64,000 nt of DNA from Euryarchaeota archaeon UBA605 (GTDB lineage: Archaea > Thermoplasmatota > Poseidoniia > Poseidoniales > Thalassarchaeaceae). The notes under the pieces are model-generated. The model ran no database searches, was not told where the DNA came from, and worked only from the letters and a program-made list of their open reading frames with translations. The DNA is taken from assembly GCA_002504905.1 (NCBI GenBank), contig DATY01000029.1, positions 71,308 through 135,307 on the forward strand, in the 5' to 3' direction. This document shows, piece after piece, positions 9,042-16,357 of this stretch (the first letter of the stretch is position 1; each line of letters starts with the position of its first letter). Made by a program: the position numbers and the translations under genes.

Positions 9042-10493
9042 ATGATTTGGGGAGTGTTTCTTGAAGTTATTTCATGGGTGTTATTTGATATTTTATGGGC
9101 AATAATCAAGTCAATCTATGATGGTTTTAGGTGGATTATAAATCTCATAAAAACTGTAATTTTTGCTATATTCAGTGAAATTTCAGAAAAAAAAGAGAAA
9201 AAAAACTTAGGTACAAATATGGAGAATTCAAATGGAGAAGAAAATATAATTGATGTAATTAATGCATCAAAAACAAGAGACGAAGATGTGTTCAAATTAC
9301 TTGTTGGCTTCTCTGCTACTTTGATATCAGGATTCATCTTGGCTGTAATACTTCTATGGCTATTTTTTACCATGAATGGAGAAGTATTTGGTTTCAGCCC
9401 ACCTCAATCATTAGTCACTTGGGAAGATGAATATAGAGACATGACTGGAATAAATGAAATTGAAGGATTGGACGGAACAGGTGTATCATTATGCATAGTA
9501 GATTCAGGAATTGATATTTCACATCCAGATTTAGAAAATATAAATCTTTTAGGTTGGAATGATGTCATTAATTCTAGTCCAAATCCATATGATGATGATG
9601 GTCATGGAACAGCAATGGCAGGTATAATTGTCGCAGATGGAGGATTAAATGGAATCGCAAAAAATGTCGATTTATTTATTGCGAAGGCAATAAATTCTGA
9701 TGGTTCTGGTACAGATGACGGGATTGCAGAAGCGGTAGATTGGTGTGTTTCACAAGGTAGCGATATTATTTCTTTAAGTCTAGGAGGTGGACAAGGTATT
9801 GGTGGTGATTTATTCACTACAGATTCACTTGAGGTTGCAGTAGAAAATGCAATCGATCAGGGAGTATATGTTGTTGCTGCAGCAGGGAATGATGGTGAGG
9901 ATGATGATGGAGATGTATCTTCTCCCGGTTCTGTTAAGGACGTAATTTGTGTCGGAGGTGTAACTAGACTTGGTAACTCATGGTCTGGAAGTTCAGAAGG
10001 AGATAATAACGGAAGACTATGGCCGAATCCAATTCTTCCAAGAAATGATCCTGATAAAAAACCAGAAATAATCGCGCCTGGACTTGAGGTACCAGTGTTG
10101 ATGATAAACTCGAATTCATGGTGGGGATGGTCGAGTGGTACATCTGCTTCAACGGCATGGGTGTCAGGTGGACTGGCATTGTTCTTACAAGAATATCCTG
10201 ATTTTCAAAGAAATACAGATAGTGATTCGACAAAGATTGAAGAAATTAAACAGCTATTGAGTGAGAACTCACAAATGAAAAATGGACAAAGTCAACATGA
10301 TGATCATTTTGGTTATGGAATATTTAGAATTGATTCTTTAATAGATTCAGCCAAAACAAATTCTTCTAATCTAGAAAATATAATTGAGACTTCAGATTTA
10401 ACTATGCAAAAAAATATATTCGAAATATTTCAAAGTGAACGACGAATGACGGCTAGAGTCCCACCAGACAATTCTATAAAAGCCATAGAATGA
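9042..10493 (+). CDS. Membrane-tethered subtilisin-family (S8) serine protease
   Basis: The full subtilase triad is visible: Asp154 in VDSGID, His188 in GHGTAMAG and Ser368 in GTSAS, with the oxyanion Asn283 in AAAGNDG (numbered from the ATG at 9042). The preceding TTG at 9030 is a less likely start. Ahead of the protease domain are an amphipathic or hydrophobic N-terminus (residues about 1-45), a charged linker and a strong transmembrane helix at about 87-109. The catalytic domain should therefore sit outside the cell. No typical I9 propeptide is obvious. Likely role: degradation of proteins or peptides at the cell surface. The last 64 bases overlap the 3' end of the convergent methyltransferase-like gene. 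Confidence 0.9.
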   Translation: MIWGVFLEVISWVLFDILWAIIKSIYDGFRWIINLIKTVIFAIFSEISEKKEKKNLGTNMENSNGEENIIDVINASKTRDEDVFKLLVGFSATLISGFILAVILLWLFFTMNGEVFGFSPPQSLVTWEDEYRDMTGINEIEGLDGTGVSLCIVDSGIDISHPDLENINLLGWNDVINSSPNPYDDDGHGTAMAGIIVADGGLNGIAKNVDLFIAKAINSDGSGTDDGIAEAVDWCVSQGSDIISLSLGGGQGIGGDLFTTDSLEVAVENAIDQGVYVVAAAGNDGEDDDGDVSSPGSVKDVICVGGVTRLGNSWSGSSEGDNNGRLWPNPILPRNDPDKKPEIIAPGLEVPVLMINSNSWWGWSSGTSASTAWVSGGLALFLQEYPDFQRNTDSDSTKIEEIKQLLSENSQMKNGQSQHDDHFGYGIFRIDSLIDSAKTNSSNLENIIETSDLTMQKNIFEIFQSERRMTARVPPDNSIKAIE

Positions 10494-11254
10494 TTATCAT
10501 TACAATCTCGTATCACTTCCATCCATTGATTAAATGATTCTACTTTCTTTTGGGCCTCATTGGGTTCTTGACCTTCTTCAGGCACACCAACATCACCTGT
10601 AGGTACTTCTGGCTCTTTAACAAGGATGAAACCACCTTTAGAAATCACATCTAATGCTGCTATTGTGGCAGATGCTCTATGATTTTCAGGTAGATCAATA
10701 ATTATCATATCTATTGGTTGGGGGAGAGGTGAAGGTTTCGCACTGGATGGTAATGCAGCTGTTGCAACAGACCATGAGGAGGTTTCAGCAGTAATTTCTT
10801 GCCATGATCTTGTCAAAACTTGTGTCCACTGTTCAGAAGAATGACGGCGGATAAGACGATCAATAATAACTCCAAATTTACCTGCTGGTTCAATGATTCT
10901 AAATGAATCTGGCCGAGGCCTATTTTCGACGGGTGGATTTGCAGGATCGCCAGTCCATAAGTCAAGTAACCAGGCAGTTAGATGACCAATTCCTCCACCT
11001 ACAAGAACCACATTTCTGGCTGGAATTTTAGATGTTATATCCCTAATTTTAACTCTAAATGCTCGTGATAAGGGAATCAAATTCATATGTAACATCTGTT
11101 GACCAATATTGGCTGCTATCTGAGGTTCTTCATCGCCAAAATCAGAATCTAAAGATAGTAATTGTTCAAACATTTCTCGCTCGGACATCTGTGGTAATCC
11201 AATGCCGCCCCCGTCACTCATGTCAATGGCTATATTAACTTCAATTTCAACCAT
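10430..11254 (-). CDS. Putative class I SAM-dependent methyltransferase (Rossmann fold)
   Basis: A glycine-rich nucleotide-binding loop (VLVGGGIGHLTAW, about residues 83-95) is followed by a strand ending in an acidic residue (FRIIEPAG) and later by DMIIIDLPE and GGFILVKEPE. This order fits motifs I, II, IV and V of class I methyltransferases. No substrate-specific motif was recognised, and another Rossmann enzyme cannot be excluded. The ATG at 11254 was chosen because the longer frame starts only with TTG. It is divergent from the zinc-finger gene at 11300, and its 3' end overlaps the subtilase. Confidence 0.6.
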   Translation of the reverse strand: MVEIEVNIAIDMSDGGGIGLPQMSEREMFEQLLSLDSDFGDEEPQIAANIGQQMLHMNLIPLSRAFRVKIRDITSKIPARNVVLVGGGIGHLTAWLLDLWTGDPANPPVENRPRPDSFRIIEPAGKFGVIIDRLIRRHSSEQWTQVLTRSWQEITAETSSWSVATAALPSSAKPSPLPQPIDMIIIDLPENHRASATIAALDVISKGGFILVKEPEVPTGDVGVPEEGQEPNEAQKKVESFNQWMEVIRDCNDNHSMAFIELSGGTLAVIRRSL

Positions 11255-11299
11255 CCCATGCAAGGATGGCTTCAATAAAGAAAGTCATCTCGAAGGTAC

Positions 11300-11908
11300 A
11301 TGGAAGATACTGGCATCGATGAAGAAGTATTTGATGCTGCAGTATGTCCTGAATGTACAAAAATGACTGAACATGAAATTCTCAAAAGGAATGTAAAAGG
11401 AGACGGAGAAGATCTGTTAGTCAGATGTTTGATTTGTAGCAATGTCCATAACTTACAATTAAGACCACCTAAGTCTGTTTTGATTAAAACGACATTGTCA
11501 GATAGAATGGACAGTGAGCTGGCATTAATAGAAGCAGATGAAGACGAAGAAATTAACAAATATGATTATTTTCAACATAATGAGCAAACTTACAGAATAA
11601 CAAGAATAGAAGATTCTACATCTAGAGAATGTAAGAATCTTAATGCAGCTGATATATCTGCAATGTGGGCAGTTAGGGTAGATAGGACAATAGTTCCTGT
11701 AACAATGACTGAGGGTGAGATTAGCGTCCCTAGCAGTATAGAATGTGACCCTGATAGGATTTTCTCTTGTGGCGCAATTATGCAGATGAACGGTAGAAGA
11801 TGGAGGATTAGAGCACTCCATACCGGTAAAGGTAGAACTCTCAATGGGAAAAGAATCGCTAGTGAAATTAGAAGAATCTATCTACATGTTCCAGATGATG
11901 ACCGATAA
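11300..11908 (+). CDS. HVO_0476-like archaeal zinc-finger protein (COG1326 type)
   Basis: A 202-residue cytoplasmic protein. The N-terminal zinc ribbon has CPEC near residues 15-18 and CLIC near 45-48, followed by an RPPKSVLIKTTLSDR stretch and a beta-rich domain. This order resembles the HVO_0476 family of uncharacterised archaeal zinc-finger proteins, found widely in euryarchaea. The molecular function of the family is unknown to me; nucleic-acid binding is plausible from the ribbon. It ends 9 bases before the end of the convergent proline dehydrogenase gene. Confidence 0.75.
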   Translation: MEDTGIDEEVFDAAVCPECTKMTEHEILKRNVKGDGEDLLVRCLICSNVHNLQLRPPKSVLIKTTLSDRMDSELALIEADEDEEINKYDYFQHNEQTYRITRIEDSTSRECKNLNAADISAMWAVRVDRTIVPVTMTEGEISVPSSIECDPDRIFSCGAIMQMNGRRWRIRALHTGKGRTLNGKRIASEIRRIYLHVPDDDR

Positions 11909-11917
11909 ATAATAAGA

Positions 11918-12946
11918 TTACTTTCTATTAGTCCAAGGCATAATTATGGTTTTAGTTACATGCCAAGCAATATCTGGATTTTCTCGGATTCTTCTAACAC
12001 CATACTCATACCATTTCGTACCATATGGAACGTAAACTCTAGTTAAGTGCCCTTCTGATGCTAATTTTCTTCTAAGATTACCTCTGACACCGAGAAGGAA
12101 TTGGAATTCGTATCCTGGCCCCTTTCCAACTCTGGTAGAAGAGGAATTATTTCTAGAATCGTGGTTTACAGATATATTCATTTTTTCCAATTTTTCCAAA
12201 CTGTGATTAATTATGGGGATATCATGTGAGGCTACAGCAGTGTAACATCCCTTTTCTAACATCAAATCGATACATTCATTTGTTGAATCTACTATTTCTT
12301 GATATTTCGTATAAGAAATTTCTTCTGATTCTAAATATATTCCTTTGCAAATTCTAAAATCAGCTAGTGGCCCTAATTTCTGTGAAACTGCGACTATATC
12401 CTCTTTGGTTCTGAATAATCTACCTTGTAGCACAGTTCCTATGTTCTGAAAACCCTTTTCTTGCATTTCCAAAACCACATCAATGGTTTCTTGTGTCACT
12501 CTATGATCTTCCATATCTAATCGAACAAAGATATCATTCAGCGCTGCCTTTTTAAGAATCTCTTCTATATTTGATAATGCCGCATTTTTATCAATTAATA
12601 ATCCAAAAGCTGTGGGTTTCAAAGAAATATGCGCATCAATTTGATTAGATACTATTGAATCCAGAACTCTAGAATATTCATCAACAAAATACCTTGCTTC
12701 TTCAAGATCATTAATTTCTTCTCCTAAGACATCAATTGTAAAACAAGTATTTTCTTTAGACATACCCTTCATTAAATCAATTGCTGATTCTAGTTCTGAT
12801 CCCGCAACATAACGTCCCGCTATACGCTTAACCAAAAACTTCGGAGCAAACGGCATCAAACTAACAATGATTTTCCCAATCACTCCCATATACTGTCGAA
12901 GAGAATTAAAGATTTGATTATTCTCTTTGAGAGATTTGCTTACCAC
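11918..12946 (-). CDS. Proline dehydrogenase (FAD-dependent, monofunctional)
   Basis: The protein (342 aa) matches monofunctional proline dehydrogenases in length and in its (beta-alpha)8 order of motifs: ISLKPTAFG, FVRLDMED, GTVLQGRLFRT, RICKGIYLESEEISY, VASHDIP, FQFLLGVR and a C-terminal VYVPYGTKWYEYGVRRIREN with the substrate-binding Arg pair. It would oxidise proline to pyrroline-5-carboxylate and pass electrons to the membrane chain. The start is GTG at 12946, overlapping the end of dtdA by 29 bases, so the two are probably translationally coupled. No P5C dehydrogenase is present in the window. Confidence 0.9.
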   Translation of the reverse strand: MVSKSLKENNQIFNSLRQYMGVIGKIIVSLMPFAPKFLVKRIAGRYVAGSELESAIDLMKGMSKENTCFTIDVLGEEINDLEEARYFVDEYSRVLDSIVSNQIDAHISLKPTAFGLLIDKNAALSNIEEILKKAALNDIFVRLDMEDHRVTQETIDVVLEMQEKGFQNIGTVLQGRLFRTKEDIVAVSQKLGPLADFRICKGIYLESEEISYTKYQEIVDSTNECIDLMLEKGCYTAVASHDIPIINHSLEKLEKMNISVNHDSRNNSSSTRVGKGPGYEFQFLLGVRGNLRRKLASEGHLTRVYVPYGTKWYEYGVRRIRENPDIAWHVTKTIIMPWTNRK

Positions 12947-13856
12947 GCCTAACTTCTATACCTAATTCATCCAATTTTTGAATAATTACTGAACGTTCCC
13001 AACCCTTGAATGACTTTCTATCTAGGTGAGCAAAAATCTTACTATTAGGGAAAGAAATTCTTGTTGATTCAACAGTTTTTTCGATACAATCTGACCATGT
13101 TCCGGAAGGATTCTCAGATTTAGATTTTTGATCGAATATTAGGGAATAATTTGCTATCAAATGTCCTAAATTAATTTCTGAATCAATAATAACTGCTTTA
13201 TGTCTTGGAGCATAGTGACCACCCCCAAAACCAATCATCACCTCCAAATTAGAATTAAAAAATTTTGATTTACTATCAAACATTCCTAAAACATCAGAGA
13301 TCACTTCCGCCCAACATTCCGCAACGTCATTTCTGTTCCACTCATTTTCAGTAGAACCTATCTCAATATACAAAGTAGGTGTTTTTAGTATTGGTCCATG
13401 ATGGGTGGTCTCCATAGTTAAATCAAAATCATGATGTAAATTTCTTTCTCTAGCCAAATTGTTCATTCTCCTGAAAAGTGATGCAAAATATCTGCTTGGT
13501 GGCACCAAAGTTCCATTTTTACCTCCAGATTTACCTTCCTGACCATATGGCAAGGCACCTGGAATGCCTATCGCATGCAAAGTCATTGCTGGAGTATTTG
13601 AACTTGAAACATGTCTAGATAAAATAAGTACGTCATCAACAGGAAGATTCGTACTTTTTTTAAAGGTGGAATCTATATCATTTGCTCTTATATGAATTTG
13701 ATCAATAACTAATAGATAAACTCTACCACATTTATGTATAAAATAATCACCTACTGATGAAGAAAGAGTCTCACCCCAGCCATCTAATCGCAACATAGCA
13801 TCGTACAATGTCATTGATGCTGAATCAGATTTAGAAGCCAAAATTAGCACTCCCAT
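12918..13856 (-). CDS. dtdA: D-aminoacyl-tRNA deacylase (DTD2/GEK1 type)
   Basis: The 312-residue protein shows the archaeal/plant DTD2 pattern: a SRHVS motif followed by an AMTLHAIGIPG stretch, a METTHHGP motif, IEIGSTENEW and the GFGGGHYAPRH signature that binds the D-aminoacyl end. It hydrolyses D-amino acids wrongly attached to tRNA. The ATG at 13856 gives a complete N-terminus. It is the first gene of a two-gene leftward unit with proline dehydrogenase. The link with proline dehydrogenase may only reflect compact packing. Confidence 0.92.
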   Translation of the reverse strand: MGVLILASKSDSASMTLYDAMLRLDGWGETLSSSVGDYFIHKCGRVYLLVIDQIHIRANDIDSTFKKSTNLPVDDVLILSRHVSSSNTPAMTLHAIGIPGALPYGQEGKSGGKNGTLVPPSRYFASLFRRMNNLARERNLHHDFDLTMETTHHGPILKTPTLYIEIGSTENEWNRNDVAECWAEVISDVLGMFDSKSKFFNSNLEVMIGFGGGHYAPRHKAVIIDSEINLGHLIANYSLIFDQKSKSENPSGTWSDCIEKTVESTRISFPNSKIFAHLDRKSFKGWERSVIIQKLDELGIEVRRGKQISQRE

Positions 13857-13930
13857 GGGCGTCCCAAGGAGAGTTTAATTTTCAATCCTCTGAACCACAC
13901 CTTGAAACACTGGAGTTTAGACGAGTTAAC

Positions 13931-14833
13931 ATGGTAGATTCCGGAACAGGTTTTGCTCCCATAAAAATAGACTCTGGTGAGAAAGTACATGTTATTTCTG
14001 GAGTCTCAGGACAATTACTGAAAGTTGATGAAAAACTAAATCCTATTGGAGAGGTTAGTCAACCATTTCCTGCTACAATTACATCAAGTACGATAGTCGA
14101 TGATAAATGGATTGGAGTTTGGGTAGAAAGAGAACTCAGGCAGGCAAGAATGGCTGCATTTGACTTAAATGAAGAATGGTTAAATGGTGAAACAAAAGCA
14201 ATTTTAAGGAATAGAAAAGCAGATTTTCTTTTACATCCCTCATCTAGCAATTGGTCACAGATATTAGATTCAGAGCCAACTGCACTATCAAAAATTGATA
14301 ATTCAATTTGTTTTTCTAGTATCAATAAAGGGATTTACAGAATTGATAATGAATCAAATGAAATATGGAGAGCTGAGATCCCTAAATGGAAAGAAATAGA
14401 AAAAATAAATTCATTTGATGAAATAGTTGGATTTATAGAAACAGAAGAAGGAATTGTATTAATTTCAAGAGCCGGTGGATTCGCAATTATGGATCAAAAT
14501 TCAACTATAATCCAGAAAGGAGTCTTGAGAATGCCAGAAATAATTACAGGATTCCAATATGAGAAAGGATGTGGGTGGTTCATTAAATTAAACGGAAAAT
14601 ATTTCGCAACTCTATCTTCATTGACTGAAGCGCCAAAAATTTATAAGATTTTAGGGCCAGTTTATGATGTGAAAAATATCGAAGGAGATTGGATATGGAC
14701 TGGATGGAGGCACGATGGAAAACTGGATAAAAATGGCGAATTGTCTATTAAATCTAGAGAAAACATTGGCGTTGGTATTATTGGAGATAATGTTCTAACA
14801 AATGATGGGAAATGGGAAAAAATTAGAATTTAA
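13931..14833 (+). CDS. Hypothetical beta-propeller-like cytoplasmic protein
   Basis: A 300-residue protein without signal peptide or membrane helix. Repeating short strands with aromatic and Asp/Gly turns (for example KIDSGEKVHVISGVSGQLL, WIGVWVERE, GIYRIDNESNEIWRAEIPKW) suggest a WD40- or PQQ-like propeller. No catalytic residues are evident. The architecture resembles the N-terminal part of the protein encoded at 60794-62278. The family is not recognised. It converges on the S27ae gene and the two do not overlap. Confidence 0.6.
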   Translation: MVDSGTGFAPIKIDSGEKVHVISGVSGQLLKVDEKLNPIGEVSQPFPATITSSTIVDDKWIGVWVERELRQARMAAFDLNEEWLNGETKAILRNRKADFLLHPSSSNWSQILDSEPTALSKIDNSICFSSINKGIYRIDNESNEIWRAEIPKWKEIEKINSFDEIVGFIETEEGIVLISRAGGFAIMDQNSTIIQKGVLRMPEIITGFQYEKGCGWFIKLNGKYFATLSSLTEAPKIYKILGPVYDVKNIEGDWIWTGWRHDGKLDKNGELSIKSRENIGVGIIGDNVLTNDGKWEKIRI

Positions 14834-15013
14834 TTACTCTTCTTCATCATTTGAATTATAACCACATTTGCCGCAGGATTTGCGATCTTCATGGATTGCC
14901 AAGAATACACCTGGGCCACAACCAGGCTCAGGACAAAACTCCGCCCGTTCTAGTTTGTCGCCATTAATCTTGTATTTTGACCACTTAGACTTTGGATTAG
15001 GTCCTTCTGCCAT
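14834..15013 (-). CDS. rps27ae: 30S ribosomal protein S27ae
   Basis: A 59-residue protein beginning [20 protein letters not shown]. Its zinc ribbon has Cys in CPEPGCG and CGKCG and the family's [22 protein letters not shown] ending. It is a structural protein of the small subunit. The ATG overlaps the stop codon of S24e by one base (TAATG), which supports translational coupling. It is the last gene of the Rpo7-Spt4-S24e-S27ae unit. Confidence 0.95.
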   Translation of the reverse strand: MAEGPNPKSKWSKYKINGDKLERAEFCPEPGCGPGVFLAIHEDRKSCGKCGYNSNDEEE

Positions 15014-15318
15014 TATTCATCGCCTCCTGTTTCTTTTACTGCACGAGTCTTTTCATGCCTTTCGACAATAAATTTTGGTTCTAATGAGGCCGACTCTTCT
15101 GAATCATAAATTAAAGCAATTCCAGTGGTTAATGGCATTCCATATCTAGTATTAACATTCTTTACAAAAACTAATTCCTTTTTCGATCCAGGTTCCGCCT
15201 TAGCTGCTGCCGTAATCATTTCCGATAGAGTAGGTGTTGGAAGGTTTGCATGATTCCATTCAAATGTTAATTCAACCCTTCCGAGTAGTGGATTTTCTTT
15301 TCTGTCTATTATTTGCAT
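15013..15318 (-). CDS. rps24e: 30S ribosomal protein S24e
   Basis: The 101-residue protein has the S24e hallmarks: [14 protein letters not shown] at the N-terminus, the conserved [12 protein letters not shown] segment and the [21 protein letters not shown] core. The C-terminus is short and acidic. It is a small-subunit structural protein. It sits 14 bases after Spt4. Many archaea have a further gene between Spt4 and S24e; here there is none. Confidence 0.96.
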   Translation of the reverse strand: MQIIDRKENPLLGRVELTFEWNHANLPTPTLSEMITAAAKAEPGSKKELVFVKNVNTRYGMPLTTGIALIYDSEESASLEPKFIVERHEKTRAVKETGGDE

Positions 15319-15332
15319 ATATTTTCCCTCCT

Positions 15333-15551
15333 TTATCTAATGTTTACCTTCAAAGCATAAGCGCCAGGATCATCTATATTCAGCCTTTTAGCAACTTCAG
15401 ATCTTTTAGGATTAAGAATTATCACATAACCCTGCCAGTCAGTGGTTACAGGAGCATTAGGGCACCATTTACAATTAACTGGATCTTTTTTATTTTCTGG
15501 TTCGGGGAGAATGCGATTACATTCCCCGCAGGCAAATGGTTGCTTAGCCAT
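15333..15551 (-). CDS. spt4: Transcription elongation factor Spt4 (RNA polymerase subunit E'')
   Basis: The ATG at 15551 (MAKQPFACGECNRILP) gives 72 residues, the usual length; the longer frame is an artefact reaching into Rpo7. Four cysteines (CGEC and CKWCP) form the zinc ribbon, and TTDWQGYVIILNPKRSEVAK is typical for Spt4. It works with Spt5 (NusG) on RNA polymerase to keep elongation processive. The start follows the Rpo7 stop by one base, so the genes are coupled. Confidence 0.95.
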   Translation of the reverse strand: MAKQPFACGECNRILPEPENKKDPVNCKWCPNAPVTTDWQGYVIILNPKRSEVAKRLNIDDPGAYALKVNIR

Positions 15552-15552
15552 C

Positions 15553-16101
15553 TTAATCCTGCTCCTGTATCCACGAATATGCACCAAGTCCATCCATTTT
15601 ACAATTCAAACCAATTTTACTAGCTCTTGGATCGTTCTGATTAATCGCTTTGGAAACTACACGAGAGCGTATGTAAGAACCCTCTTCTAGATATTTTCCA
15701 CTGGATGAACCTTCAATTCTCTTGACTCCTAAATTAACATTTATTGGCTCATCAAGAATCTGTGATTTATGCAATAAAGCCTCCATAGGGCCTATTCTTA
15801 CGAATGCACCATATTCTGAAATCTCAGATGCATATCCATCTACAACTTCATTATTTTCCATGTTAAAAAGAAGAGCCTTGAACTTAACTCGTTGATATAT
15901 CGCACCATCTCCATGGATAATTTTTCCGCGACCCAAAGGTTCATGATCGAATGTTAAAACTGTATAATTTTCATCTGGATCGAAGCGACCTTCAAATGCA
16001 TCATTTGCCAACTCATCGATATGGTCAACTAGGTTACGCCCTGCACGAATATATTCTGCAGGTATTCTTATTGTATCTTCGCGGGTAACTATGCTGTACA
16101 T
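15553..16101 (-). CDS. rpo7: DNA-directed RNA polymerase subunit Rpo7 (E')
   Basis: A 182-residue protein with the Rpo7 order. The N-terminal RNP-like domain has MYSIVTREDTIRIP and GRGKIIHGDGAIYQRVKF; the S1/OB domain has GYASEISEYGAFVRIGPMEALLH. It forms the stalk of RNA polymerase with Rpo4 and binds emerging RNA. It is the first gene of the operon. A GGAGG ribosome-binding site lies 7 bases before the ATG, directly after a predicted stem-loop structure in the leader. Confidence 0.95.
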   Translation of the reverse strand: MYSIVTREDTIRIPAEYIRAGRNLVDHIDELANDAFEGRFDPDENYTVLTFDHEPLGRGKIIHGDGAIYQRVKFKALLFNMENNEVVDGYASEISEYGAFVRIGPMEALLHKSQILDEPINVNLGVKRIEGSSSGKYLEEGSYIRSRVVSKAINQNDPRASKIGLNCKMDGLGAYSWIQEQD

Positions 16102-16117
16102 GTTTTTTCCTCCATTT

Positions 16118-16201
16118 AACGGACTGCTCCGAGGTTTGTCGGAGGAAGGCAGAAAGACCCCCCGTCCCTCATCGGCAAAGCCTCCAGAGGAGAAGTCCGT
16201 T
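16118..16201 (-). ncRNA. Predicted structured leader RNA of the rpo7 operon
   Basis: This GC-rich block stands out from its AT-rich surroundings. AACGGACT (16118-16125) pairs perfectly with AGTCCGTT (16194-16201). Inside lie two further perfect hairpins: CTCCGA/TCGGAG (127-132 with 139-144) and CTCC/GGAG (182-185 with 189-192), with G- and C-runs between. The element ends 4 bases upstream of the rpo7 ribosome-binding site. A TATA-like box at 16224-16230 would place the transcript start near 16201, exactly at the closing stem. It could be a cis-regulator or a separate small RNA. It matches no riboswitch or RNase P consensus that I know. Confidence 0.45.
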
Positions 16202-16223
16202 GAGTCGCCGACTTACCACCCCT

Positions 16224-16230
16224 GTATAAG
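16224..16230 (-). promoter_or_regulatory. TATA-like box for the rpo7 operon
   Basis: On the minus strand the bases read CTTATAC. Initiation about 25 bases downstream would start the RNA near 16201, at the 5' arm of the leader structure. Support is positional only. Confidence 0.4.
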
Positions 16231-16357
16231 CGCAACGGATGAAAAATGACTTCGGAAAATCAGATTTACCCCACAGACCGTAGGTCTGGATGATAGTTTA
16301 GTGCGAATGTTCAAGTGGGTATTGAACCCCATTTAGACCCTGATGCGAGGGTTCACT

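Noticed and set aside
16118..16201. RNase P RNA or SRP RNA
   Set aside because: The block is too short and lacks the conserved GAGGAAAGTCC-type and SRP helix 8 motifs.
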